Below are positions 51,305 to 62,386 of a DNA stretch of 64,000 nucleotides, in pieces. The notes below the pieces were generated by a model. It was not told where the DNA came from, did no database searches, and worked only from the letters and a program-made list of their open reading frames with translations. The position numbers and the translations under genes are program-made. How positions within the stretch are numbered: the first letter of the stretch is position 1; every line of letters begins with the position of its first letter. Source of the stretch: Monosiga brevicollis MX1 (Eukaryota > Opisthokonta > Choanoflagellata > Craspedida > Salpingoecidae); the NCBI RefSeq assembly GCF_000002865.3, contig NW_001865046.1, positions 894,820 to 958,819 on the forward strand, written 5' to 3'.

Positions 51305-53235
51305 ATGGCGCGGAAGAAAGGGGGTCACCGACGTCGAGGCCATGGGGGTGATGATTCCAATGATTCAGACTCGGGTGGCAGTGGTCCAGAGACGCACAAG
51401 AACACTGCAGGCAAGTTGGAATTGTATTGCTTGCATCGTTGCAGGGGCCGTGCAGGGGCTATGGCCGGCAAAGTACTGTGTGTCACTGGTGTGATGGCAG
51501 TAGCTCATTCCCCACACGCACCTGGCCCCTGGCACCTGGCCCCTGGCACCTGGCACCTGGCACCTGGCACCTGGCACCTGGCATGGACTCGCGGCGTGGC
51601 CAATAATCCATGTCTCTGCTTTAATTAGGTGGAGCGTGCTTCAATTGTGGGGCAGCAGACCATCAAACTCAGCAGTGCCCGGTCAAACGAGCCAAATCCA
51701 AGGCCTCGCGCAAGTGCTACGTCTGTGGCCAGCGTGGGCACACGCGCCGGGAATGTCCTGGAGTGGATGATGGCGGATCCGGGCAGAGCAAGTACAAGGG
51801 CAAGTTTTCCAAGATGCCAGCCCATATTCGCCAAGCTCGTGCTGGTCTCCAGGCGCAAGCCGCCGAAGTACCTCCGCTCTGGACCCGTGCAGAGAGCCGC
51901 CTCGGCCTGATGGACTGGCTTGTGCGACCCGCCGCCCTGCTGCAGGCGGCCAAGGTCAAGGACATGAGCAGTCTCTATGAAATGTGTGCTACCCAATTGC
52001 CCACGCAAGAAGGTAGGCTAGGTCCACTGGTCCTGGTCTACAATGACCCTGCCGAGCTACTCCCAGCCCAAGGCTCGCCCTTGTACCGCGCCTGGGAAGG
52101 TGATGCTCACACCCCACCGCAAGCAGACCCCCCCACAGCTTTGGCTGTGCCAGCTCCAGAGGTGGCCGCAATGGTGGGGGAGCATGGTCTGCCAGACGTC
52201 AAGCAGGATGGTTGTTCTGATGCAAATTCTGAGGATGCCACGCGTGGAGCAGCTGCCAGTAGCCTTTGGTCAACGATGGAAGCAACCTCGGCCGAAGCTT
52301 CCCTGGGCGAGCAGCTCACTGGCACTACCCTGGATGACCCACCGGCAGAACCGGTGCTTCCTCGCACTATGGCTGCTTTTGGTCTCGGACCACGGTCGGC
52401 CAACCTGTGGGGAGATGAGACGGGGCAGCGGATACGTGACTACATTGCATCGGATGCATGTTATTTTGTGGGTGTCGTGGGCTTGGATACGCCCAAGAGC
52501 GACGAGGCTCGCACCAAGGCGCAGGTGCAAGCCTTTTGTGCGCAATTACAGCTAGCGGTCCAGCTGCGGCGAGGCATCATTGTCACCGTGGCTGCAGGCG
52601 CTGAGGCTCTGGCCCTGGCAGCCCTGGACAAGCACGTTCCAGACCCTGCCCACCCCATCATTTTGCACAACTACTGTGCAGACCCCGACTGGATATTTCG
52701 GTACGACGCAAAATCTTTGTTTTTGGCCCATACTAGCCCATTCTTTTGACATCTGAGGCATCTTGCTCACGGCTTCACACTGTGCTCATCGTCTGCGACA
52801 TTGCAGCCTGCGAAGCAAGCGACCGGGATTATTCCAGAGCTTTGATGGCGGCTTGACATTTGCGCGCACCACCGATGCCTATCGGGTAGGATCTTTTGTC
52901 CGATGCCATCCCATCCACCCATGCTCAACAGGTTGCCCAACAGTTTTCATACCCTGTGTCCAGCTCGGGCTCACTTGCTGGCTGCGTGGGCTTGAATGCA
53001 GCGCCTTTTAGCAGATTTGCCGCTGGATCGGTGCTTACTCGCAAGTAGTGCGCCGTTGAATCGACCGACGACGGTGCCGGCCATAGAGCAGCACGACATG
53101 TCTCATCCCGGCTGCATTGTGGCGACGGGTCGTGCGCTGTTTGAGCTCAAGGGCACGAGTGCGACAGAGGGCTGGCCAGCCCTGTTGTCTGCGCAATCGG
53201 CTTTTGCCACTCGTCTGCTTGATACTCGCTCCTGA
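51305..53235 (+). CDS. CCHC zinc-knuckle protein with a degenerate TatD-like domain
   Basis: Exon 1 is 51305-51410 and exon 2 starts at 51629; later exons end near 52700, 52888 and 53235. The basic start (MARKKGGHRRRGHGG) leads to two CCHC knuckles, CFNCGAADHQTQQC and CYVCGQRGHTRREC, which usually bind single-stranded nucleic acid. The rest aligns in layout with TatD/TATDN2 nucleases: VGVVGLD, FCAQLQLAVQLRRGIIV, HPIILHNYCADPDW, FQSFDGGLTF, LPLDRCLLASSAPL. Of the expected metal ligands, the N-terminal HxH, the Glu of GExGLD, the His after the AQL helix and the Asp of ETDAP are replaced. Only the His of ILHNY remains. So it is probably not an active nuclease. The first intron appears to be GC-AG. 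No targeting signal. A nucleic-acid-binding scaffold is the best guess. Confidence 0.8.
51520..51585. repeat. Heptamer tandem repeat in intron 1
   Basis: About nine copies of a GGCACCT / GGCCCCT heptamer in the first intron of the CCHC-TatD gene. Confidence 0.9.
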
Positions 53236-53597
53236 ACGATGCTTTTAGTTTGTCATGTGCCGGAAAAGGGCAATGGGACGACAACGACTTTGGAGCTCAG
53301 CACGACAAGGGTGTGCAAGTTTGCCAGCATGTTGTGACAGGAGCGAATGCATGGGTATTTGGGGGAGTTGCTGCGCTTCAATGGAGCATCAAATTCGTCT
53401 TGCAAAGGCAACAAGCACATCAACTTTGCACCTGGCTGGCTACGGACAACAGACCACACAAGACCAGACTTCATCAACACCCAATCGAAGTATTCTTTTG
53501 AAAACATGAACATGAATGGCAGAATACCAGGAGACAAGTGGTAATAATATTATGATGACCAAGCTCGGGTTGCATGGGGCAAGACATGATCTTGAGG

Positions 53598-54623
53598 TTA
53601 CATGCCCGGCACCAAGCTCTGACAAGCCCGCACATCCGATTTCAGGCAGGGCACAATTGACTCGCAGCCCATCTCCAGAGGCTCACAGGCTCGCATGTTG
53701 AAGGTGCCATCCACGCAGTAATCACGTTTGATGATGATGTCCGGACGCTCGGTCACCGCGTCAAACTCCTTGGCATCAAAGGGAGCGGCGGCTGGGAAGA
53801 AGCGAAAGCCGTTATCGGTAAAGACGGTGGAAAAGTTGCCCATCAAGCACTGACAGGGCTCAAAGGTGGTGCAGCGTTTCTTGCCGATGGGATCAAAGCA
53901 CTCTTGCGCGTCGAAGCAGATGTTGGGAAACTCTGAATCACAGCGCGAGAGGCGTGCACAGTCCCGGCCGCCGGGGCACGCGCTGAGGCTGACACCCGAT
54001 AGACCTTCGCTTGACTTGAGTTTGAATCCCTATTCACGCAGAGACGTGGATGCATGCAAGGCGGAAGTTGAACCTGGGTCTGTGGCCATTCGGCCTTCCA
54101 TTGCAGTTCTCACACCCGGTTATACGAATCTTACCGTGTCTGAATCTACAAGGGAAAGGCATTGATCAGGATCATCACCTCTTGCCACACGCGCCAGCTA
54201 TGGACACGACGGAGGTGGGCCATGCACAAGACGTAATGATTAATTTGGTGTGGGTAGGGGTGGCACGAGCGTGCGGCATGCAACCAGACTGCGTTGGCTG
54301 GTCAGCTTCAAGTTGCCAGTGGCACGGCTCACTGTGCGCAGCACCAAAGTTGAGTTTGTTTTGAGGAGACGGTGTGACGTACACGCAAGACTTCGTCCCG
54401 ATCAACGCGAACGCCAAGAATGACGTTGTTTGGGTTGGGCCGCTGTGTGGTGACGGTGGCCTGTGCGGCTTTGTTCAAAGAGAAGCAGGCGTTTGAAGTA
54501 GCGCAACGACGAGATGAGATGGGATGGGCAAGCATGTTCAAGCGTTTGAGCATGCTGCATCAAGCTGCTGCGTGGTCTAGTCTTACCCCAAACGGCAGCA
54601 GCCAGTACGAAGAGGGCGTGCAT
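53598..54623 (-). CDS. Small secreted cysteine-rich protein, unknown
   Basis: Three exons by my joining. The start is at 54623, or 54641 if an earlier in-frame Met is used. The first exon encodes a signal peptide (MHALFVLAAAVW). Exon 2 begins at the acceptor CACAG before ATVTTQRPNPNNVILG and ends RDEVLR. Exon 3 begins GFKLKSSEGLSG and runs to a stop at 53598. The mature protein is about 150 residues with about 14 cysteines in the last exon (for example CPGGRDCARLSRC, CFDAQECFD, CTTFEPCQC), and it has no TM segment. I recognise no family. Spacing of the cysteines suggests disulfide-bonded modules. It lies convergent to the CCHC-TatD gene, 363 bp away. Function unknown. Confidence 0.65.
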
Positions 54624-54641
54624 GACGGCGAACGAGGACAA

Positions 54642-55147
54642 GGATCAGCGGTGATGGCGGCGCGAAGGATGGAAAATGCCCAACAAGGCAGAGTCTCATC
54701 CCTCTTGGACTCGACGGGATCAAAGCCCAACGTGCTTGGTTGGCCCGGCGATGCAGCACTCGCAAGGGGCTTGAACAGCGGTTCCCTAGCCAACAAGAGC
54801 AAAGCGCAGCTTTTGCTTTATTGTTGGCGGTTGATGGCCTCGTCAGCTACTCCCATGGACAACCGCAGCAGAAGGATCAAGCAGCCGTTGGGATGCACCG
54901 ACCATCCCCGTTGAGGCAAGGGAAGGGCAGGCGAACGGGTCCTCGTCGCCGGGCAAAGCTCATCGTGTCACCGCAACCAATTCCCCTCTTCTCCCATGCT
55001 GATAATTCTCGTAACACTTTCCTCTCTCTCTTTGTGGTAGTTGTACTACATGTATTTTTGCTGTTTATACCTTTCTCGTTCTCGAACCAATTCATCTCTC
55101 CTCTCTCTCAATCTCTCTCTGTCTCTGTCTCTCTGTCTCTCTCTGTC

Positions 55148-55225
<78 letters not shown>

Positions 55226-55251
55226 TCTCTCTCTGTCTCTGTCTCTCTGTC

Positions 55252-55334
<83 letters not shown>

Positions 55335-55576
55335 CCTTTGTGCTCTCAATGCCTTTCTCGCTTTCCATTGTGGCTGGTCGGTTGGCTGGAAGGGATGATG
55401 TTATTTGGCTTGACAAGGACATCCCTGTTCAATCTTGGTTGGCTATACATGGGGTCATAGTTTTATGTACGAAGACGATGAATTGACAGGAGCCTTTGGA
55501 TCGACTCGGTGAGAGCCGGAACAGAGCGAAAAAAAAAAAAAAAAGGACAAACAGGAAGCACGGACCAACGCTCTAT
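54642..55576. other. Intergenic stretch with compound CT repeat
   Basis: No gene recognised. It contains the long compound (CT)n/(CTGT)n tract described separately, flanked by ordinary sequence. Confidence 0.5.
55096..55330. repeat. Compound (CT)n with periodic GTCTCT interruptions, about 235 bp
   Basis: CT dinucleotides broken at intervals by GTCTCTGTCTCT. The pattern of interruptions is repeated (about 55130-55165 and 55212-55262), suggesting an internal duplication of the tract. Confidence 0.92.
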
Positions 55577-57060
55577 CTACGCGGTGGCCGCCTCGGTGGC
55601 TGCGGCAAACTCTGCGAGCGACTTGAGAGTCTGCGTTTCGGCTGCTTCCATCTTACCAAGCATCTCCAACCACAGCTGACGGACATAGGGCTGCCGATCA
55701 GGACCAAGAATTGAGTTAGTTGGTTGTGCGCTGGCGTCGAAGCAAAAAGGGCAAGCGAGACAGACAGGCAAAGCATACGTCATCAATAGCACGATTTTCC
55801 AGGGACGAATTGTTCAGTCGACCAGCCGCTGCAACTGGGGTGGAAAAGGCGGCAGCGGCTCGCATCCGGCCCAATCTATGTTCAGGCACGTACTGTGTGA
55901 GGCAAAATCTTGGACATGCGCGCGAGATCAAAACTCAGGCGAGCCAAAATAGCACTTGATAAAGAACCGTCATCAAAGCGCGGAAGCGGGCGGTGTAATT
56001 CTACGTACGAGCCAGTCGAAATGGAACGCGTTGGGGTTCGAGGGCGGGGAACAGCGCTGAGATCCACAACCTCCGTCGAGGTTTCTACGACCACATTGCT
56101 GGCGGAATCGGTGGCGCCGGCAGGTTGGCCTTTGGATGTCGCTGCGGCGCCAGGTTCCTCGACTGCAATGCTGGCAATGATGTCACCCTTGGCGTTGAGA
56201 AGATTGACGCCGTCGCCAGAGTTGTTAAGCACGGGCTGAGCGCGTGGTTTGTTGTTGGACAAGTTCTTCCAGAAGATGTTATGGGCATCTTCCTCCAACC
56301 CCTTGGGACCAACCCGTCCAGGTGCGGTCCAAATGGTAACCTGATCATGTGGCTCAACCACAGCCTGGCTACCAAAGGGCCGACTCTTGTGATGGCCGAT
56401 GATATCTGCAATGTAACAGCCTGCGAAAGACACGGCGGTTATCTGTGAGCCCCCGTGAAATATACTGCTTCACAGCCATTTGGAACATGGCCGCACCTTC
56501 GAGTGAGAAGGGCTCGTCACTGGTGTTTTCCAGGACCGCAAACTCCTCTACGAGCACATGACGACAGATGAGAACTCGAACGTGACGACTCAAGAAGAGC
56601 CAGAGGGAATACAAAGCGCAGAACAGGCCCACGAAATGGGCGCTTGTTGGGGCAAAGCTGAACGCCTGTGTCATGTCATGGACAACGCACGTTCCACATC
56701 AAGCTCCTTAAAGACGACGGGAGCGTCATGCTTGACACGTTTGCTGTGAGATCATGTCCAAGCACCACATCAGGCTGACATCAGTCACCACGGGCATCTC
56801 TTTGGCAGAAGCAAGCGAAAGAAAAAAAAAAGGGAGGAGAAGGGAGGTACTAACCTCTGCAAAGGAGCCGCCATCCGAAAAAGGGGGGTAGCATATTGTA
56901 TGATATTGGCAGAGTGCAAAGGAGATGAGTTGCAGCAGAGAAGGCAACTGAATCACAAACAATGCCGGTGCATCAAGACGAGTGCGTACCGGCTGCATGT
57001 TGATGGAGCGGCTGTTGTGTGCGACGAGTTGATCAGATGATGGAGCTCTAAACCACAAAC
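55577..57060 (-). CDS. Lamin-tail-domain (LTD) protein, 5' end uncertain
   Basis: Exons join from about 56735 downstream to TAG at 55577-55579. The core is an Ig-like lamin tail domain: FKELDVEQEFAVLENTSDEP, FSLEGCYIADIIGHHKS, VVEPHDQVTIWTAPG, then DAHNIFWKNLSNN and NNSGDGVNLLNAKGDIIAS. This matches the order of strands in lamin tails (NKSNED, VTIWAAGAG, LINSTGEEV in animal lamins). After the domain the chain is low-complexity and Thr/Ser/Ala-rich, with a short C-terminal helix (LWLEMLGKMEAAETQTLKSL). I see no lamin rod coiled coil upstream, and no CaaX box at the end. Further 5' exons, up to about 57060, are possible (FRAPSSDQLVAHNSRS). Lamin-like proteins shape the nuclear envelope; this one may be an LTD-only relative. 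The start is not established. Confidence 0.72.
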
Positions 57061-57285
57061 TGAGCACATAGGTCGCATGAACAAGTTGCCTGCGCGATGT
57101 ACGCCCCGAGACCCTATCCTACAACACAAACAAGACGCCCATACCACTTCGCACGCACATACACCACCTACAAACCTCCCATCAACCCCTCGCTCACCGG
57201 CTGCCACCAACTGCCTGCTGCCACACACACACACATCGTCGCCGCGCTTACCAATGAACACCACGGAAAATAGCCCGCAACCCAG

Positions 57286-57335
57286 NNNNNNNNNNNNNNN
57301 NNNNNNNNNNNNNNNNNNNNNNNNNNNNNNNNNNN
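57286..57335. other. Assembly gap of 50 N
   Basis: Fifty N between the lamin-tail gene and the SUMO-protease gene. It probably hides the 5' end of the SUMO-protease gene and possibly shared promoter sequence. Confidence 0.97.
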
Positions 57336-57338
57336 GCA

Positions 57339-60257
57339 TTGCTCCTCACGCCGTCTCCTGTTGCACCTTTGTTCCTCTTTGGCGGCGCCATCAACCTATA
57401 TAGTTATCACGACCCTCGTCGTCTGACCCGCAAAGTCGTGCAAACGCCTCAGCAACTCGACCGCGCTTCGTCACTGGCCCGGTTACGTCAAGAACCACCG
57501 CAATCCAAACCTAGCGACGCTACCTTGAAGCATACCATCATGGCGAGCAGTCTACAAGTGTCCTCTGCAAAAGCAGACAAAGAGACGCTCGCCGCCATTC
57601 ATCCCAACCAACACCCAGACAGTGCCTTGGACCACGAGTCAACCAAGTCTACTCCACTGCTCCTGACCGAGACATCTGAGCACCACTTGAGTGCCTTTCC
57701 CACCGCCGATGATAGCTGGGCCGATGCCGACCCCTTGCTACGTGATGCCTTGGATATTTACGGCTACGAGATTCTGCCAACGACTGGCTCGACACGCTTG
57801 CCCCCAAAGAACAGCCAGCATGGACCATCGCCCATCAACGCTGCTGAAGAAGAAGAAGACGTGCTTGTGATTTTAGATAGCGATACAGACCAAGAAGAAA
57901 CTCACGAACCGGCAACGGGGTCAGAGGCTACGAGCGACGATGGACATCAGGAAGCTGAGGATGATCAGAGTGACCAGACCGTAGAAGAGGAAGAGGAAGA
58001 TGACGAAGACCATGCCGAGAGTGGCGAAGATGGAGAGGAATTTCACAGCGACAACACTGATGACGAAGCAGACGAAGACAGGGAGGACGAGTCGGACTAT
58101 GATACTGATGACGATCAGGAGGCGGTCATTGATGATGCGAGCGACGATGTGATTGAGATTATTGACGACGACGATGACGAGGCTATCACAGCAGAAACAA
58201 AGGCAGAGGCCGAATATAGTAGCCAGAACAAGATGAGCCCTGGTGACAAACAAGCGGCAACGGTGCAGGCGTCCCCTGATGGCACCTCCAGCAAAATCAT
58301 TTTGATTAATGATAGTGCCAGTGATGGCTCTGCGGACAAGGGCTTTGATCCGGATTCGGTTGATTTGGACGGTAGGCTCAGTGCGACTACATTGCGCCTG
58401 CCGTCAGCACCACCACCTAACAGTCTTTGTTTGTCACCTTGGCATGTTCGCCGTTTTGTGCCAATTTTGCTCGTTCACCTAGGCGAATATGACCTGTTTG
58501 ATCCGCGATACTCAATACGGTTGAAAAAGCTGATTGAACGCAACCGTCAAGAGCGCGAGGCCAACGAACGTGCAGTGCGTCCTCGTTGTCGCCCTCGCTC
58601 TTGCCCTGTTGTCACTTGCTCCCAGCCTTGTACTGCTTGGCGGTGAATTCACTGATTGTACTTGTTGGTCCAACTGCACATACTCTAGCTCAACGCACAA
58701 GCCAGCTACATGGACCAGGATCTGGCTCGAGACGAGACGCGTTTCCAGGCCTTGTCACTTGCATGTACGTTTCAAGTGCTTGGTGTCTCTTGTTGGGCCA
58801 TGTTTTCCATCAAGTCTGACCATGGTTGTGACCAACACTCGGTGACAATAGCGGTGCAAGCATTGCCATCGCTCCCACCTGAAGCTGATCAGCTGGTGCG
58901 TAGCTTGATGCTTCTTCCAACAGACACGTCGCTTTGACCGCCATTGTAGCAGTGAAGCATTTTAACGAACCGCCTCGTGTACCGTTTCCTTGGCCATGCT
59001 GGTTTTGCAGGTCCAGCGCGCCTGGGCTAAGCAGCTTCCTCCCTCTGAGGAATTGGGCTCCCTCAGTGGACAAGGCGGCTACACTTTTACGGCAAGTCTT
59101 CTTCCCTTACTGCCAGCAGCATTTACTTGTTCCACCATGCTCGATTGCGCGTGTGTCGGTAACTCATGTTCATGACAAACCTGGCCCTGACACCTGGCCT
59201 TGCCTCTTTTTTTTCATCTCATAGCGCGCCGATGCACTCTGCCTTCACGGTTTGACGTGGCTCAATGATGTGTGCATCAATGGCATGTACAGCCTGATCC
59301 ACCGCCGATCTCAGGAATCAGAGTCTCTTCCCAATGTCTGGTCCGTGAAGCCTGCGAATGAGTAAAACAATGTCGAGTGCCGTGCGACCTGCTCGCCTGA
59401 CTGAATTGCGGGGCGCGCTTTGCATCAAAATTTCTGCTAGGGTCTTTTCGTCGTTCTTCTACACGACGATGGCTGACCCACATAAGGGGTATGCTTCAGT
59501 ACGGCGATGGACCCGCAAGGCCTCCGTGCGGCCTGGCGCGGCTCCAGATGTATTTGCCTTTGACAAGATCCTTGTGCCCATTCACGTCTCTGGAAATCAC
59601 TGGTGCTGTGGATGCATTGACTTTCAGAAGAAGCGCATTGAGTACGATTTTGCTCTCGTAGCACGGGAGTGCCGGCGTGGGGACAGCGCGTGCCTTTTTT
59701 TTTTCGTGTGATGTGACTCCCTTCGCGATTGTTTTTAGGTACTACGATTCTTTCCATTCTGGAGCGGGCCTGTTTCATGAGCGCATGCGGAGTTGGATGC
59801 AGCAGGAATCGCGAAACAAGCGTGGATGTGACTTTGATTTTGCTGGCTGGACCAACTTTGTCGCCCGCGATTGCCCATCTCAGGTGCGACATACGCCACC
59901 TCATGACACGCATTCAGCCCCTCCACCCTCTTTGGCCCTGCTCACAAAGGCCCTGGCTGATGGGAAACAGGAAAATACTTCTGATTGCGGCATGTTTGCC
60001 ATCCAATTTGCTGAGCACCTCAGCCGCAATGCCCCCTTTTCTTTTTCCCAGGTGAGGAAGGAATGTACAGCATTCTCGGCAATTTTCGTATTTTTTTATT
60101 ATTTTTTTATTTTTTCTTTTTTTTTGCTCGTTGCCTCCACTCTCATTGTGGCTCCTTTCTGTTGTTCGACCATCTCGCACTGTAGAGTGATATGCCCTAC
60201 TTTCGGCGCCGCGTCTGTTATGAGCTCTCCATGGGGCGCCTTCTGAACCAGAAATAA
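57339..60257 (+). CDS. SENP/ULP-type SUMO protease, 5' end truncated by gap
   Basis: The coding frame is already open at 57339, right after the gap. The first in-frame ATG is at 57540. A long acidic linker (Asp/Glu runs, about 57845-58190) comes before a charged helix (LKKLIERNRQEREANER). The C-terminal C48 peptidase domain has the full set: LHGLTWLNDVCINGMYSLIHR, the His of GNHWCCGCIDF (about 59598), the Asp of YYDSFHSGAG (about 59742), the Gln in DCPSQ and the Cys of TSDCGMFAIQFAEHL (about 59988). It ends FRRRVCYELSMGRLLNQK with TAA at 60255-60257. These enzymes mature SUMO and remove it from proteins. The triad is intact, so it should be active. An AATAAA overlaps the stop (60253-60258). 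Confidence 0.93.
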
Positions 60258-60258
60258 A
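60253..60258 (+). terminator. AATAAA polyadenylation signal overlapping the stop codon
   Basis: AATAAA contains the TAA stop of the SUMO-protease gene, so the 3' UTR could be extremely short if this signal is used. Confidence 0.5.
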
Positions 60259-60613
60259 AGACAGTCTGAGACTCTCTTCTTGCGTTTTCTCAGGCACACA
60301 TCTAGTTGACATGTGAAAAGAAACCATTTAGTTATTCGAGAAGAAAAAAAGCATTCGAGAGAGCGAGCGAGCGCATTTCATTCTCTGCCCTAGGATAAAA
60401 TGTGACTCCCACTCTAGACTGCCGGTGGAACTTCAAGAGAAACACATTTTCAAAAAGTTCAGAGTAGATTTGTCGATTTACATGTCAGCGGGGTTCACAA
60501 ACACAGACCAAATACAACGGCTGTACAGTTAAAGATGGGGCGGCGTTCTCAAAAGAATCTAACAACCAAGTTCTGGTCCCCCGATCTCCCAACTATCCCC
60601 TTGGGGCCAGAAG
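60258..60613. other. Convergent 3' intergenic space
   Basis: 356 bp between the SUMO-protease and cystinosin stops. I see nothing in it beyond possible polyadenylation regions. Confidence 0.5.
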
Positions 60614-62386
60614 CTAAACTTCGGATGCCAGCCGACCGTTCTCATTCTGATACATGCAGTAATGCTGTGTGATGATGACAATGTCGTACAGCATGCTCAC
60701 CATGCCAAGGCCAAACTTGGCCACATCACCAGTGATAGCGCTCCAGTCATGCGTGAGCCTGAATCAACAACGCGGACAAGGGCGGTGAGACACGATGATA
60801 AGTGATATTTTTCGGGTGTGAGGTCGAGCTGGCCAGACCTGGCGTCAAGGCACAGTTGGGCCACGGATAAGGAGCCACCGGTAAAATCGAGCAAGAAGTT
60901 GTGGATGTTCATGCCTTCGGTTGAGCGTCGCTTGTGGTTCAGATACAACTGCAGGTGGCAACACAATAAAAATAAAATAACACATCGATATATCAGGCAA
61001 CAGAAAAGGCAGCGCAGTCCATTTGTGGAATGCGGGCCCGACCTGCGGAATGAATTTGACCAGGGTCACAAAGAGCTTGATATCGCCGAGCAGATTGTAA
61101 AAATTGAGCCAGTTGAAGATACCGTGATCCACAACTTTGCAAAGCACCGCCATGACGGCGGCCGCCAAGAGGCACAAAACGGTGGCAATCTGGTCACGCA
61201 AGCGTGGCGGTGAGGGCCAAGAGTTGGAGGAAAGCAAACCCCATCATGAACGAGCTCGCAGACTTGGGGTAGGAAGGGATGTGAATACGAGGTCGGGCAA
61301 CATGATTCGGGGCAGGCAGACCTTGCAATAGAGCGAGACGCGTTGGTTGCCCCGCTCGTAGATAAAGATTTGAAAGACTGTGACCAAGGTCAGGGCCAGC
61401 GCGTGCAGGGCAAAGAAAACGTCCGAGGCCTGCACCTGGTTGTTTTTGCCATGGTGGTGACTGCGGTATAGGCTCTGTGTATCAGGGGACCAATAAAAGA
61501 GCCCGTTGAAGATGCTGTAGCACAAGAAGCCCACTACGTTGTACATCTACACAGGTCGAAGTCCAACGGGGCGTTAGAGATGCAGCTGAAGGGCGTGTCA
61601 GCAGCAATTCACCGCGGCAACGGTGGGCCGGCATGTTTGAAACATGGGTTCACCTGGTAATCAAAGGAAAGGCCCACAACGCTTTTGCGCGAATAATTGA
61701 GAATCACCTGTGTGCGTCCAGAGACCAGTACGAGTGAGCTGTGGTGCACCAGATCGCGCAAGCCGGATCGGAGCATGCCTTGCCACTTACTTGGGGATAG
61801 AAGGAGACGGACCAAGCGACAAAGTAGATGCCACCCATGAGGTTTGAGATGATGGCCCATGTTCGCGATTCTTCTTTGAGGTCCTGGGGCAGAGCTGTTA
61901 AAAAGCCAACCAACAAGCCAACGGCGACAACAAAGGTGGCGCCTGTGGACAGTTTGGAGCAACAGGTCAGCATGGGTAGTGTGGTGCCTGGCAAGCGAGC
62001 AAGTCAATGAAAGCGAGGGCATGCTCGTTGAAGGAGCAACGCTCGCACCGCTCGTGATGATGAATGCCTCTGACTTCCACCAGATCTTCTGCGTCATTGG
62101 CGGGTGAGCGGAGGAGCAAGACATGTGGTCAGAATGCCAGATCACCACCACAGGTAGGAAGGTACAACGAGTCAAGCGGTGTAGTCAAGCAGGCCATGGG
62201 GTTGGCCACTACGAGGGGTCTAGGGAAGTGCAGTCTGGGGGAGTAGGCAAAGGGGAAGGGGGAAAGGATGCAGCGTACCGGACTGTTTCGATGGGATTGA
62301 CTCAGACTGTTGAGATACTGAACGCTACCGTCGGCCGATGTCCCTCCGGAGAGAGATGAATTCTCGAGAAGGGGCTCCCGCTCCAT
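60614..62386 (-). CDS. CTNS: Cystinosin, lysosomal cystine/H+ symporter
   Basis: Multi-exon seven-helix protein. The ATG at 62386 gives MEREPLLENSSLSGG, which contains an acidic dileucine (ERE PLL, ExxxLL) lysosomal sorting motif. The body carries two PQ-loop repeats: FVAWSVSFYPQVILNYSRKS with SVVGLSFDYQ, and FVTLVKFIPQ leading to LYLNHKRRSTEGMNIHNF followed by LLDFTGG. Between lie helices with GFLCYSIFNGLFYWS and VQASDVFFALHALALTLVT. It ends LYDIVIITQHYCMYQNENG...LASEV with TAG at 60614-60616. Cystinosin exports cystine from lysosomes with protons. The animal C-terminal GYDQL signal is not present, so the N-terminal dileucine may do the sorting. A cleaved signal peptide is not evident. Confident assignment. 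Confidence 0.92.

Noticed and set aside
54877-55486. Open frames made of Ser-Leu or Arg-Glu through the compound CT tract
   Set aside because: They follow from the dinucleotide repeat and have no non-repeat coding signal.
57077-57403. Plus-strand frame before the gap, possible 5' exon of the SUMO-protease gene
   Set aside because: Its product (repeated Thr/Pro/His) has no homology and runs antisense to possible lamin-tail exons. The gap prevents a decision.
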